Shown piece after piece: positions 9,992-18,830 of a stretch of 64,000 nucleotides of DNA. The stretch is taken from the NCBI RefSeq assembly GCF_022483985.1, contig NZ_JAKVME010000001.1:496001-560000 (forward strand), in the 5' to 3' direction. Made by a program: the position numbers and the translations under genes. The first letter of the stretch is position 1. Each line of letters begins with the position of its first letter. The notes under the pieces were generated by a model. It worked only from the letters and a program-made list of their open reading frames with translations, searched no databases and was not told the origin of the DNA. The stretch comes from Acetobacter sp. GTDB taxonomy: Bacteria > Pseudomonadota > Alphaproteobacteria > Acetobacterales > Acetobacteraceae.

Positions 9992-10021
9992 GAAGCCGGA
10001 TACGGTCTCGTATCCGGCTTC
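9992..10021 (-). terminator. rho-independent terminator of yceI
   Basis: Perfect 12-bp inverted repeat GAAGCCGGATAC/GTATCCGGCTTC with a 6-base loop. Read on the minus strand it ends CTTCTTTC, a modest U-rich tail, 12 bases past the yceI stop. Confidence 0.75.
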
Positions 10022-10033
10022 CCTGCATGAAGC

Positions 10034-10642
10034 TTATTTCTTTTCGAAAGCGCCTGCGATGGTCAGGGTGACGTCGTCACCAACCATCGGCACGTATTTG
10101 CTGACGCCGAAGTCACTGCGCTTCACAGTCGTCGTGCCTTCAAAACCGATTGTGTAGGCCTTGTCCATCGGATTGACACCCGAACCGATGAAGCGGGCGT
10201 GGAGCGTGGCAGGCTTGGTGACGCCGTGGATGGTCAGGTTTCCGGCAATATCAGCTTCGCCTTCACCCGTCTGGGTGACCGTGGTGGAAACGAAGGTTGC
10301 TGTTGGGAACTGTGTTGCATCAAACCAGTCTGCGCTTTTCAGCTCATCGGTGAGACGTGCGCTTGTTGTCTGAACACTGTCGATTTTCAGGGACACATCA
10401 AGCTTGGTTTTGTCCAGATGCTTGGGATTGAATTTCAGCGTGCCGGAAGCGTCAGAAAACAGGCCGTTATAATTGGTGAAACCGAAATGCAGCAGGGAGA
10501 AGCCGATCTGTGTGTGGGTCGGTTCAATGACATAGTTGCCAGACTTGATGTCAGCCGGCAGCGGTGCGGCCACAGCCGTTCCAAGCGTGGCGATCAGGCC
10601 GAAAGCGGCAAGCGAGGAGGAGAGGAATGTTCTTTTCTTCAT
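10034..10642 (-). CDS. YceI-family periplasmic lipid-binding protein
   Basis: The 202-residue protein has a cleavable signal peptide (about residues 1-25, ending TAVAA) followed by one lipocalin-like YceI domain. Diagnostic pieces are YVIEPTHTQIGFSLLHFGF at the start of the domain, KSADWFDATQFPTATF in the middle and GNLTIHGVTKPATL near the end. The family binds polyisoprenoids or amphiphilic lipids in the periplasm; the ligand here is not known. AAGGA lies before the start. Only 26 bases separate it from the dioxygenase gene upstream, so the two are likely one transcript. Confidence 0.93.
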   Translation of the reverse strand: MKKRTFLSSSLAAFGLIATLGTAVAAPLPADIKSGNYVIEPTHTQIGFSLLHFGFTNYNGLFSDASGTLKFNPKHLDKTKLDVSLKIDSVQTTSARLTDELKSADWFDATQFPTATFVSTTVTQTGEGEADIAGNLTIHGVTKPATLHARFIGSGVNPMDKAYTIGFEGTTTVKRSDFGVSKYVPMVGDDVTLTIAGAFEKK

Positions 10643-10668
10643 AGGTCTATCCTTGTTGAAAAAAGGGG

Positions 10669-11484
10669 TTATCCAAAACGGAACCCCGAAAGGGCTTTTC
10701 CCATAACGACATCGCTGTATGTGCGGGTGCCGCGATCCTGCCCGGCAGCCCCGGCAGCGATCATGATGGGAAGAAGATGTTCTTCACGAGGATGGCATAT
10801 CCTTGCCCCTGGTGCCTGCTCCCAGTTGACCAGAGCATAATCCCGGTCTGCAGGGGCGGCTTCCACGGTCTGGGAAAGCCATCTGTCGAACGACAGCGCC
10901 GTGGCGTCGGTGGTGGGATTGCCCGTCATGAATTGCCGGAGATTATGGTAGCTCATGCCGGTTGCGACAATCAGGACATTTTCGTCCCGTAGAGGCACAA
11001 GGGCTTGTCCGACGCGGAGTTCCTCGGCGGCATTCATGTCTTCACGCAGGGACAGTTCCACGATGGGAATCTCCGCCTCCGGAAAAGCCAGCATGAAGGG
11101 AATGAACACGCCGTGATCCAGTCCACGTGTGTCATCCTCAGCGCTCGCTATGTCAGCATCCGCGAGCAATGACCTTACCCGGCTTGCAAGAGCCGGCGAG
11201 CCGGGAGCCGGATATTTCAGGTGATAGGTGTGCTCGGGAAAGCCGTAATAGTCATACAGCAGGGTATGCTTTTCCGCTGTCGTGACTGTCGGCACGCGGG
11301 TTTCCCAGTGCCCTGAAACCACGAGAATGGCCGAGGGTTTGCGCGGCAATGTCGCGGCGACACTCCGGAGATAGGCCTCCATCGTGTCCCACCCGGCCCA
11401 GTCCATGAAGAAGCATGGTCCGCCCCCATGCGGCAGGAACAGAACGGGCTGACGCTCGTCTCCTGTGATGGCAGTGTCAGTCAT
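10669..11484 (-). CDS. DODA-type class III extradiol ring-cleavage dioxygenase
   Basis: The 271-residue protein matches the LigB/DODA (YgiD) family. Visible metal and active-site positions are H19 in FLPHGGGP, H59 in VSGHWE, H124 in LDHGVF, H180 in SYHN and H236 in HPREEH. Family members open catechol-type rings with Fe(II) or, in the YgiD/DODA branch, a zinc-like site. The natural substrate in most bacteria is unproven. I chose the ATG at 11484 because GGAGGG precedes it by eight bases; an upstream in-frame start at 11529 would overlap the divergent regulator's leader. A LysR gene is divergent, which commonly means that regulator controls this gene and the yceI gene behind it. Confidence 0.88.
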   Translation of the reverse strand: MTDTAITGDERQPVLFLPHGGGPCFFMDWAGWDTMEAYLRSVAATLPRKPSAILVVSGHWETRVPTVTTAEKHTLLYDYYGFPEHTYHLKYPAPGSPALASRVRSLLADADIASAEDDTRGLDHGVFIPFMLAFPEAEIPIVELSLREDMNAAEELRVGQALVPLRDENVLIVATGMSYHNLRQFMTGNPTTDATALSFDRWLSQTVEAAPADRDYALVNWEQAPGARICHPREEHLLPIMIAAGAAGQDRGTRTYSDVVMGKALSGFRFG

Positions 11485-11584
11485 GGGGTTGCCCTCCGGT
11501 CGTGTACTGGAGCGAACAATGGCATCCAACCTGAATTATGATAATGCCTCTTTCAGGCAAGATATCTGGAACTGTGAGTGTGAG

Positions 11585-12496
11585 ATGCTGGACCGGGTGA
11601 CAAGTATGCAGGTCTTCGTGCGCGTCGTTTCACAGGGTAGCTTTGCCGCAGCCGCACGCACCCTTTCTCTCTCCCAGACCATGGTGACGCGACATATCGT
11701 GTCACTGGAAGAGCGTCTGGGCGTGACATTGTTCCATCGCAGCACGCGCCGCCTGTCCCTTACTGAAGCAGGACAGGGCTATCTTCTGGGCTGCCAGAAG
11801 ATGCTGGGTGAGCTTGATGAAATGGAGCATGAAATCGCCGCTGGAGGGCGTGAACCGCTCGGACGGCTTCGCCTGAACGCGCCCGTATCGTTCGCCATCC
11901 GCTACCTCGGGGCGGTCCTGCCGGAATTCAGCAAACGATATCCCAAGGTTTCCGTTGAACTCGGACTCGATGATGGTCTGGTGGATCTCATCGCGCAGGG
12001 CTGGGATCTGGCGCTGAGAATCAGGCGGATGGAAGCGAGCAGCCTGAAGGCGCGAAGACTGGCCTCGATCCGTTTTGTCGTGTGTGCGGCACCGTCCTAT
12101 CTGGAACATTACGGCGAGCCGAAAACCGTATCCGAACTGACATCGCATGTGTGTCTCGGTTACACGCTCAGCGAAGCGGTCGGCGTCGGACGGTGGAGCT
12201 TTGGCAGGAACGGGGAGGTGACGGTGCCGGTCTCCGGGCCGTTGAGCGCGAATAACGGGGATGTGCTGACGCAGGCGGCTCTGGACGGGATGGGAATTAT
12301 CTATCAGCCGCTGTTTATTGTGGCCGAGTCCGTTCGGAGCGGAAAACTGAAAATCCTCGATCTGGACATGCCTCTTCTGGAGGGTCCGGAATTGCAGGCA
12401 GTCTACGCGCCAGGTCTGACAGTGCCGCTCAAGACCCGCGTCATGATTGATTATCTGGTGGAATGTTTCGGGGAGACGCCTCCCTGGGAACGATGA
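11585..12496 (+). CDS. LysR-family transcriptional regulator
   Basis: The 303-residue protein has an N-terminal winged helix-turn-helix (VRVVSQGSFAAAARTLSLSQ, then VTRHIVSLEERLGVTLFHRSTR) and a C-terminal type 2 periplasmic-binding-like effector domain. It resembles the DsdC/AaeR-like group often written MDRxxxMxxFVxVV. The start at MLDRVTSM (11585) fits the family; the open frame extends upstream to 11465 but that part is not LysR-like and overlaps the dioxygenase. It is divergent from the dioxygenase-yceI pair, with about 100 bases between starts, the usual arrangement for a LysR regulator and its target. The effector is unknown. Confidence 0.9.
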   Translation: MLDRVTSMQVFVRVVSQGSFAAAARTLSLSQTMVTRHIVSLEERLGVTLFHRSTRRLSLTEAGQGYLLGCQKMLGELDEMEHEIAAGGREPLGRLRLNAPVSFAIRYLGAVLPEFSKRYPKVSVELGLDDGLVDLIAQGWDLALRIRRMEASSLKARRLASIRFVVCAAPSYLEHYGEPKTVSELTSHVCLGYTLSEAVGVGRWSFGRNGEVTVPVSGPLSANNGDVLTQAALDGMGIIYQPLFIVAESVRSGKLKILDLDMPLLEGPELQAVYAPGLTVPLKTRVMIDYLVECFGETPPWER

Positions 12497-12507
12497 CTCG
12501 GACGCTG

Positions 12508-12542
12508 CGACAGGAACTGTTCCGGGAAGACATCTCCTGTCG
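12508..12542. terminator. weak hairpin between convergent lysR and uspA
   Basis: CGACAGGA (12508-12515) pairs with TCCTGTCG (12535-12542) across a 19-base loop. There is no U tract. It sits between convergent genes, so a terminator is possible but unproven. Confidence 0.3.
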
Positions 12543-12564
12543 TCAGGGAGTCAGGCTCTGATAA

Positions 12565-13443
12565 TCAGCGGCTCATCAGAACAAGCTGGGTATTGTTTTC
12601 CAGTACGTGACGGGTCACGCCGCCGAGAATAAGCTGACGCAGGCGCGAGTGTGAATAGGCGCCCATCGCCAGCATGTCGGCGCCGAAATCCTGACAGGCC
12701 CCCAGCAGTCCTTTGCCGATATCGCGGTCAATGGCCTGAAACTCCTGCCGGTCCGCCGCAATGCCGTGCATGGAGAGATAATCCACGACCTCCCGGGCGT
12801 CCGGACCGCGGCGCTGATAATCCTCGCAGTGAAGCACGCGGACTCTTTCGGACGTGCTGGCCCACGCTAGGACGCCACGCAGGGCCGACGCCGCCTCGGC
12901 TGTTCCGTTCCACGCAATGCATACGCGCTTGACGAAGTGCGGCATGGGCACGCGCGGCGCGATGACGGCGGGGCGTCCGCTATCGAAAAGCACGGCATGA
13001 AGGGCTTCGGAGGAGGAGACCTCATCGCCGCTGTCCGGGTGCGGTACCAGCGTGAAGTCTGAAAGACGGGCATGCCAGGGGATTATTTCGTTTTCAGCGC
13101 CCTTGATGACATTGAAGCTCATGCTCGGACGTCCCTGCGGGAAGGGGGTGCGGGGTGGAACGGCCTCAATGTCCGGTGTGCGGCTGGCAAAATCCTCGAA
13201 GGCATGATGCACTTCGCGTGAACGCTTGCCGCCTTCCTTTTCGGCGGAAGCGATCAGTTCTTCCACCATGCCGCCGGTCAGCCCTTCGCCCGCCAGAGGC
13301 GCAATGTCACGACCGTCCGAACGGACATGCAGCACAGCAAGATGCGCCGAAAAACGACGGGCGAAATTGGCGCCGGAGATGAGAGCGGCCTCCGCATTCC
13401 GCGTGCTGCTCAGAGGGAGAAGGATTTTACTGACCTGTTTCAT
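12565..13443 (-). CDS. tandem-domain universal stress protein (UspA family)
   Basis: The 292-residue protein has two UspA-like halves. The N-terminal half begins KILLPLSSTRNAEAAL. The C-terminal half begins VKRVCIAWNGTAEAASAL and ends with MGAYSHSRLRQLILGGVTRHVLE, which fits the ATP-binding G-x2-G-x9-G(S/T) signature in relaxed form. Such proteins are cytoplasmic and rise under starvation or stress; the molecular role is usually unknown. AGGAGCGC precedes the start. It stands alone as a transcription unit. Confidence 0.9.
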   Translation of the reverse strand: MKQVSKILLPLSSTRNAEAALISGANFARRFSAHLAVLHVRSDGRDIAPLAGEGLTGGMVEELIASAEKEGGKRSREVHHAFEDFASRTPDIEAVPPRTPFPQGRPSMSFNVIKGAENEIIPWHARLSDFTLVPHPDSGDEVSSSEALHAVLFDSGRPAVIAPRVPMPHFVKRVCIAWNGTAEAASALRGVLAWASTSERVRVLHCEDYQRRGPDAREVVDYLSMHGIAADRQEFQAIDRDIGKGLLGACQDFGADMLAMGAYSHSRLRQLILGGVTRHVLENNTQLVLMSR

Positions 13444-13685
13444 GATGCGCTCCTGCCGATAGAGGCTATTGGTTTTATGATACAGGATAAACGTGCGGAA
13501 TGCAGAATAGTTACCGAGTCAAGCGGTAGCCTATGAGGGAGGAAAAGCTGATTGTTCAGTGTGGTCTTCGTGACTGCCTTGCCATGTAATATCAGCGGCA
13601 TTCCGGTTTGGCCTGCACGCGGGCAGAGCCCGCATAAGGTCAATTCACAGAGCCGTTGGTATTACTCCGTGTCGTGGGGAAAACA

Positions 13686-14132
13686 CTAAAGATCCATCCG
13701 GTACCGGACAAAATCATCCGCCTGGACAAATTCGTCGTAAAGCCTGCGGGCGGGATTGTTTTCCCTTGTGTGCCAGTACAGTCGTGACCAGCCCTGCTTC
13801 CTGCCCAGATCGACAAGATCCCGGATCAGGGCGCGGCCTACACCATTCCCGCGCGCCTCATGCGTTACGAACAGATCTTCCAGATAACAGATTGGTTCGT
13901 TCACCCATGTCCCCTCATGCAGGACGCTGTTCGTAAAGCCGATCACTTCTCCCTCTTTTTCCGCGACACGGCAGAAAAGAGGGTTGGCTGCGTCCAGCAG
14001 TCGCTCCCACGTGCGTCCAGTCACATCCGCTGGAACAGCAGCTTCGTAGAATCGGTTGTAGCCCGCCCACAACCGGCGCCATGCGCCTTCATCGGCAGCT
14101 TCGACATTCCTGATGACAAGAGAAATGTTCAT
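13686..14132 (-). CDS. GNAT-family N-acetyltransferase
   Basis: The 148-residue protein has the GNAT fold. Its acetyl-CoA-binding motif A is LEDLFVTHEARGNGVGRALI, where the R-G-N-G-V-G stretch matches the Q/R-x-x-G-x-G/A pyrophosphate loop, followed by motif B (RLYWHTRENNPARRLYDEF). It transfers an acetyl group to an amine of an unknown small molecule or protein. GGAGAG lies before the start. It follows pdxH by 19 bases on the same strand and is probably cotranscribed with it, though no functional link is evident. Confidence 0.88.
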   Translation of the reverse strand: MNISLVIRNVEAADEGAWRRLWAGYNRFYEAAVPADVTGRTWERLLDAANPLFCRVAEKEGEVIGFTNSVLHEGTWVNEPICYLEDLFVTHEARGNGVGRALIRDLVDLGRKQGWSRLYWHTRENNPARRLYDEFVQADDFVRYRMDL

Positions 14133-14151
14133 GAAAATCTCTCCGACTGGC

Positions 14152-14790
14152 TTACGGGTACAGGCGGGTCACGTCCCATGCATCCGCGCCATGACGCACC
14201 CAGATGGCGCGGTCATGCAGACGGTAGGGACGGTCCTGCCAGAATTCGAAGCGGTCGGGTGTCAGGCGGAAGCCGGACCAGTTGGCGGGACGGGGGATAT
14301 CCTGACCGGCATACTTCTCTTCCGTATCATGGATGCGTTTTTCGAATATGGCCCGATCGGGCAGGGGGCGCGACTGGTCGGAGGCAATGGCGCCGATCTG
14401 TGAAAGTCTGCGACGTGTCGCGAAGTAATCATCAGCTTCCTGTGATGTGACAGGAGAGACGGTGCCTTCGATACGGATCTGGCGACGCAGGCTTTTCCAG
14501 TGGAACAGCAGGGCGGCAACCGGGGTGGCTGTCAGTTCACGTCCCTTGCGGCTTTCGAGATTGGTGTAGAAGGAATACCCTTTTTTATCAAATCCCTTGA
14601 GAAGGATGATGCGGGCGGAGGGGCGCCCTTCAGGCGAAACCGTGGCGAGAGTCATGGCGTTCGGATCATTCGGCTCGGAGGCTTCCGCGTCCTTCATCCA
14701 TGCGGCGAACAGGTCGAACGGATCGGCGGAGAGGTCGATCAACTGGGGATTTTCCACAGTTTGTGCTGATTCGCTGGCGGGAATGTTCAT
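14152..14790 (-). CDS. pdxH: pyridoxamine 5'-phosphate oxidase PdxH
   Basis: The 212-residue protein matches PdxH, the FMN enzyme that oxidises pyridoxamine or pyridoxine phosphate to pyridoxal phosphate. Signature pieces are NAMTLATVSPEGRPSARIILLKG, YSFYTNLESRKGREL (phosphate-of-FMN binding), ALLFHWKSLRRQIRIEG, and the C-terminal W-SGFRLTPDRFEFWQ and RLHDRAIWVR, ending in R-L-Y-P. The start at 14790 has GAGGA upstream. The same frame stays open far beyond this start, but that part is antisense to fabI and not family-like. The gene is divergent from fabI. Confidence 0.96.
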   Translation of the reverse strand: MNIPASESAQTVENPQLIDLSADPFDLFAAWMKDAEASEPNDPNAMTLATVSPEGRPSARIILLKGFDKKGYSFYTNLESRKGRELTATPVAALLFHWKSLRRQIRIEGTVSPVTSQEADDYFATRRRLSQIGAIASDQSRPLPDRAIFEKRIHDTEEKYAGQDIPRPANWSGFRLTPDRFEFWQDRPYRLHDRAIWVRHGADAWDVTRLYP

Positions 14791-14913
14791 GGGTGTCCTC
14801 GGTTTCCTGTCACGAGTGGAAAGGATTCTTGTTTTAATCGGGCTTGTTCCCGCCCGTTTGTTGTGCAACGACCCGTGCCATCTTGTCATCATTGTAACAA
14901 TAGAGGCTTTCGT

Positions 14914-15750
14914 ATGACTGAGGACACCCTTGCACCGGCCACCGGCACTCTGATGCGTGGAAAGAAGGGTCTTGTCATGGGCGTGGCGAATGATCGTTCC
15001 ATCGCCTGGGCCATCGCGAAAGCCGTTGCCGCACAGGGCGGCGAGCTTGCCTTTACCTATCAGGGCGAGGCGCTCGGCAAGCGTGTCCGTCCGCTGGCGG
15101 ACAGTATCGGAGCCAGCCTCGTCCTGCCGTGCGATGTGTCCGATGACGCCGCCATCGACGAGACATTCTCGGTGATCGAAAAGGAGTGGGGCGGTCTGGA
15201 CTTTGTCGTCCACGCCATTGGCTGGGCGGACAAGCAGTATCTGCGTGGCCGCTACGTCGATACCCCCCGCGAAGCCTTTCTCACGGCGCTGGATATCTCC
15301 TGCTACTCCTTCACGGCGGTCGCGCGTCGCGCCGCTGCCCTGATGAAAGAAGGCGGCTCGCTGCTGACCCTGTCCTATCTCGGGGCGGAGCGTGTCATGC
15401 CGCATTATAATGTCATGGGCGTCGCCAAGGCTGCTCTTGAGGCGTCCGTGCGTTATATGGCCGCCGATCTGGGAACGGATGGCATCCGCGTGAACGCCAT
15501 TTCCGCCGGTCCGATCAAGACGCTGGCGGCCAGCGGCATCGGTGATTTCCGCTATATCCTCAAATGGAATGAATATAACGCGCCGCTTGAGCGCAATGTG
15601 GCGCTGGAAGAGGTTGGCGGGGCTGGCCTCTACATGCTGTCCGACCTGTCCCGTGGCGTGACGGGCGAAGTGCATCATGTCGATAGCGGCTATCATATTG
15701 TCGGCATGAAGAACCCGAAGGCTCCCGATATTTCGGTCGTCGGCGAGTAA
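14914..15750 (+). CDS. fabI: enoyl-[acyl-carrier-protein] reductase FabI
   Basis: The 278-residue protein is an FabI-type enoyl-ACP reductase, the NAD(P)H-dependent last step of each fatty-acid elongation cycle. It has the FabI glycine motif GVANDRSIAWAIA, the HAIGWAD loop, and the active-site series Y155, Y165 and K172, which fits the FabI Tyr-x6-Lys spacing (LSYLGAERVMPHYNVMGVAK). RVNAISAGPIKTLAASGI is the substrate-binding region and target of triclosan-like inhibitors. I placed the start at ATG 14914, eight bases after a GAGG; the open frame extends to 14863 but adds sequence foreign to the family. aroC follows 18 bases after the stop, so the two are likely cotranscribed. Confidence 0.96.
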   Translation: MTEDTLAPATGTLMRGKKGLVMGVANDRSIAWAIAKAVAAQGGELAFTYQGEALGKRVRPLADSIGASLVLPCDVSDDAAIDETFSVIEKEWGGLDFVVHAIGWADKQYLRGRYVDTPREAFLTALDISCYSFTAVARRAAALMKEGGSLLTLSYLGAERVMPHYNVMGVAKAALEASVRYMAADLGTDGIRVNAISAGPIKTLAASGIGDFRYILKWNEYNAPLERNVALEEVGGAGLYMLSDLSRGVTGEVHHVDSGYHIVGMKNPKAPDISVVGE

Positions 15751-15768
15751 GAACAGGAGCAGTCTGGA

Positions 15769-16845
15769 ATGTCCTATAACACCTTCGGGCATATGTTCCG
15801 CGTCACGACCTGGGGCGAAAGCCACGGGCCGTCGATCGGATGCGTGGTGGATGGCTGTCCGCCATTGCTGAGCCTGACCGAAGAGGACATCCAGCCGTTT
15901 CTCGACAAGCGTCGTCCGGGCCAGTCTTCTTTTACGACCCAGCGTCGTGAGCCGGACCAGGTGAAAATCTGCTCGGGTGTATTTGAGGGCAAGACCACCG
16001 GAACGCCGATTTCGCTGGTGATCGAAAACACCGACCAGCGTTCAAAGGACTATGGCGACATCGCCCAGACCTTCCGCCCCGGTCACGCCGATCTGGCCTA
16101 TCAGACGAAATACGGCATTCGCGATTACCGGGGGGGCGGTCGCTCCTCCGCCCGTGAAACGGCGATGCGGGTCGCGGCAGGCGCTGTTGCGCGCCGTATC
16201 CTCGGGGACACCGTGCGTATCCGTGGCGCTCTGGTGCAGATCGGCAAACACAGGATCGACCGCAGCCGCTGGGACTGGAACGAGGTCGACCGTAACCCGT
16301 TCTTCTCACCGGACCCGGAAAGCGTCCTTCTATGGGAAGAGTATCTGGGTGGTATCCGCAAGGCTGGGTCTTCTGTCGGAGCGGTGGTCGAGGTGGTCGC
16401 GGAGGGTGTTCCCGCCGGGCTTGGAGCGCCGCTTTACGGCAAACTGGACGCGGATCTCGCGGCCGCTCTGATGAGCATCAACGCCGTCAAGGCCGTGGAA
16501 ATCGGTGATGGTTTCGAGACGGCCGCCTATGAAGGTCCGGATAACGCGGACGCCATGCGGATGCGGGACGGCGAGGTCGCTTTCCAGAGCAATCATGCTG
16601 GCGGCATTCTCGGCGGCATCTCCACGGGACAGCCGATCGTTGCGCGTTTTGCCGTCAAACCGACCAGTTCCATGCTGATCCCGGTGCATTCGGTCAACCG
16701 TTCCGGTGAGGATGTGGATGTCATTACCAAGGGGCGGCATGACCCCTGTGTCGGCATCCGCGCGGTGCCGGTCGGAGAGGCGATGCTGGCCTGCGTTCTG
16801 GCAGATCATCTGCTGCGTCATCGTGGGCAGATCGGGTCCTTCTGA
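15769..16845 (+). CDS. aroC: chorismate synthase AroC
   Basis: The 358-residue protein matches chorismate synthase, the FMN-dependent lyase that makes chorismate from EPSP in the shikimate pathway. Signatures seen are [14 protein letters not shown] near the N terminus (first family signature), [37 protein letters not shown] and [17 protein letters not shown] near the C terminus. Length is normal. GAACAGGAGCAG precedes the start. It follows fabI closely and may share its transcript. Confidence 0.97.
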   Translation: MSYNTFGHMFRVTTWGESHGPSIGCVVDGCPPLLSLTEEDIQPFLDKRRPGQSSFTTQRREPDQVKICSGVFEGKTTGTPISLVIENTDQRSKDYGDIAQTFRPGHADLAYQTKYGIRDYRGGGRSSARETAMRVAAGAVARRILGDTVRIRGALVQIGKHRIDRSRWDWNEVDRNPFFSPDPESVLLWEEYLGGIRKAGSSVGAVVEVVAEGVPAGLGAPLYGKLDADLAAALMSINAVKAVEIGDGFETAAYEGPDNADAMRMRDGEVAFQSNHAGGILGGISTGQPIVARFAVKPTSSMLIPVHSVNRSGEDVDVITKGRHDPCVGIRAVPVGEAMLACVLADHLLRHRGQIGSF

Positions 16846-16900
16846 CGCGTTTTGTTTCAACGGCTCTTTTGCCTGATGCTTCCTGCTGTGAGTGCTTTAC

Positions 16901-16939
16901 GGGGTGCTGCCTTACACCCCGCCAAAGGTGCGCCTTTGG
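16901..16939. repeat. tandem palindromes downstream of aroC (REP-like)
   Basis: Two adjacent inverted repeats: GGGGTG/CACCCC (16901-16906 with 16915-16920) and CCAAAGG/CCTTTGG (16922-16928 with 16933-16939). From memory, GC-rich intergenic elements of this kind are scattered in genomes of Rhodospirillales. Only one copy is seen in this window, so repeat status is inferred; it could serve as the aroC terminator. Confidence 0.45.
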
Positions 16940-17076
16940 AAGCCGTTCATTATCAAGTCATTGGGGACAGGGGAGCGCAGGTCGGTTTGTGCAGACCCGG
17001 AGTCTCCCTTTTCAAACCAGACGCAAATCCCTAAGGCGACAGACGTGTCCCTTATCGCCCTACAGGAGCTGTTCCC

Positions 17077-18741
17077 ATGATCCGAGTCAGCGAAATCCGT
17101 CTGCCGCTGGACCATGCGCCGGAAGCCCTGCCCGAAGCGTTGGCCCGGCGTCTGGGAGTAAGCGTATCGGATATCGGTACGTTTTCCATTGCCCGTCGCG
17201 GCTATGACGCTCGCAAGCGGGGGCGTATCTTTCTGGTTTATACGCTCGACTGCACTGTGCCGAATGAGGTGGCGGTTCTGGGCCGATATCATGATGATCC
17301 GCAGGTCAAGGTCACGCCTGAAACGCGGTATGAGCCGGTGGATGTGGATGTTCCGGCACTGCTCGCGCAGCCGGATTTCCAGCGTCCCGTGGTCGTGGGG
17401 GCTGGTCCCTGCGGTCTGATGGCGGCGCTTATTCTTGCCCAGATGGGGCTGAAACCGATCATTCTCGAACGCGGCAAGCCCGTGCGTGAGCGGACGGTCG
17501 ATACGTTCGCCCTCTGGCGCAAATCGGAGCTGACGCCGGAAAGCAACGTCCAGTTTGGTGAGGGCGGGGCAGGCACCTTCTCGGACGGCAAGCTCTATAC
17601 CCGCGTAAACGACGCCCGCCATCTGGGTCGCAAGGTGCTGGATGAGTTCGTCCGCGCCGGAGCGCCGGAAGAGATTCTCTATCTGTCGAAGCCGCATATC
17701 GGCACATTCCGCCTCGTCTCCATGGTCGAGCATATGCGTGAGGAGATTGAGGCTGCTGGCGGGACCTACCGGTTTTATTCACGTGTCGAGCAGTTGCTTC
17801 TGGACGAACAGAGACAGGTGCGCGGTGTCCGCCTGTCGGACGGTGAGGATATCCTGACCCGTCATGTCGTTCTGGCGGTCGGGCACAGTGCGCGTGACAC
17901 GTTCGAGATGCTTCATGCCGAAGGCGTGGCGATGGAAGCCAAGCCATTCTCCATCGGCGTGCGGATCGAGCACCCTCAGTCACTGATCGACGCTGATCAG
18001 TTCGGACCGCAGGCCGGCTCCGAGATACTGGGCGCTGCGGACTACAAGCTGGTTCATCGCACGGAAGACGGGCGAGGGGTCTATTCCTTCTGCATGTGTC
18101 CGGGCGGCACGGTCGTCGCCGCGACGTCTGAGCCCGGGCGCGTCGTCACCAACGGGATGAGCCAGTATTCCCGCGCCGAGCGAAACGCCAATGCCGGTAT
18201 TGTCGTCGAACTGCGGCCCGGTGTGGATTATCCCGACGACCCGCTGGCGGGTGTGGCGTTCCAGCGGCACTGGGAAAGTCAGGCCTTTATCGCGGGTGGT
18301 GGTGATTACAGGGCGCCGGGTCAGCGGGTGGAGGATTTTCTGGCGGGACGCCCTTCAACCGATCTTGGAACTGTCACGCCGTCCTATCGTCCCGGCGTGA
18401 CGCCGACGAATCTTGAGCGCTGTCTGCCCGATTTCGTCTGTGCGGCCATCCGTGAGGCTCTGCCGGTCTTTGCCCGCAAGCTGTCCAGCTTTGCGCTGGG
18501 AGATGCGGTGATGACGGGTGTGGAGACGCGGACATCTTCACCCTTGCAGATTCCACGCAAGGATGACGGGGAAAGTCTCAACACGTCCGGACTGTATCCG
18601 GCCGGAGAAGGGGCGGGCTATGCAGGCGGCATCATGTCGGCCGCCATGGACGGCATTCGCATAGCGGAAGCCGTGGCGCTGGCGATGGCAGGGCGTCATG
18701 CCAGTGGATTGCTGCGTGGAAAATCCGACAGTCTTGTCTGA
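17077..18741 (+). CDS. FAD-dependent oxidoreductase, COG2509-like
   Basis: The 554-residue protein has an N-terminal ~95-residue domain, then a dinucleotide-binding motif VVVGAGPCGLMAAL near residue 106. NVQFGEGGAGTFSDGKLYTR follows, a conserved stretch of the NAD(FAD)-utilising dehydrogenase family COG2509. Further conserved pieces are VLAVGHSARDTFEML and the C-terminal GLYPAGEGAGYAGGIMSAAMDG that closes the FAD site. The cellular reaction of this family has not been settled, so I give no substrate. ACAGGAG precedes the start. The preceding interval carries the palindromes after aroC. A hairpin straddles the stop codon. Confidence 0.85.
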   Translation: MIRVSEIRLPLDHAPEALPEALARRLGVSVSDIGTFSIARRGYDARKRGRIFLVYTLDCTVPNEVAVLGRYHDDPQVKVTPETRYEPVDVDVPALLAQPDFQRPVVVGAGPCGLMAALILAQMGLKPIILERGKPVRERTVDTFALWRKSELTPESNVQFGEGGAGTFSDGKLYTRVNDARHLGRKVLDEFVRAGAPEEILYLSKPHIGTFRLVSMVEHMREEIEAAGGTYRFYSRVEQLLLDEQRQVRGVRLSDGEDILTRHVVLAVGHSARDTFEMLHAEGVAMEAKPFSIGVRIEHPQSLIDADQFGPQAGSEILGAADYKLVHRTEDGRGVYSFCMCPGGTVVAATSEPGRVVTNGMSQYSRAERNANAGIVVELRPGVDYPDDPLAGVAFQRHWESQAFIAGGGDYRAPGQRVEDFLAGRPSTDLGTVTPSYRPGVTPTNLERCLPDFVCAAIREALPVFARKLSSFALGDAVMTGVETRTSSPLQIPRKDDGESLNTSGLYPAGEGAGYAGGIMSAAMDGIRIAEAVALAMAGRHASGLLRGKSDSLV

Positions 18742-18753
18742 ACGGACTGTCGG
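18725..18753. terminator. hairpin overlapping the flavoprotein stop codon
   Basis: CCGACAGTC (18725-18733) pairs with GACTGTCGG (18745-18753), 11-base loop containing the TGA stop. No U tract follows, so termination is only possible. Confidence 0.35.
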
Positions 18754-18830
18754 GCTTGCGAAATGACCGGGTTTGGTCTGTTGTGACGGGAAATCAGCCG
18801 GAGTCATAACCGGCGAAAAGGGAGCCGCCC

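Noticed and set aside
14791..15825. Long minus-strand frame continuous with pdxH (557 codons in all)
   Set aside because: The part beyond 14790 is antisense to fabI, has no family resemblance, and pdxH has its own ATG with GAGGA at 14790.
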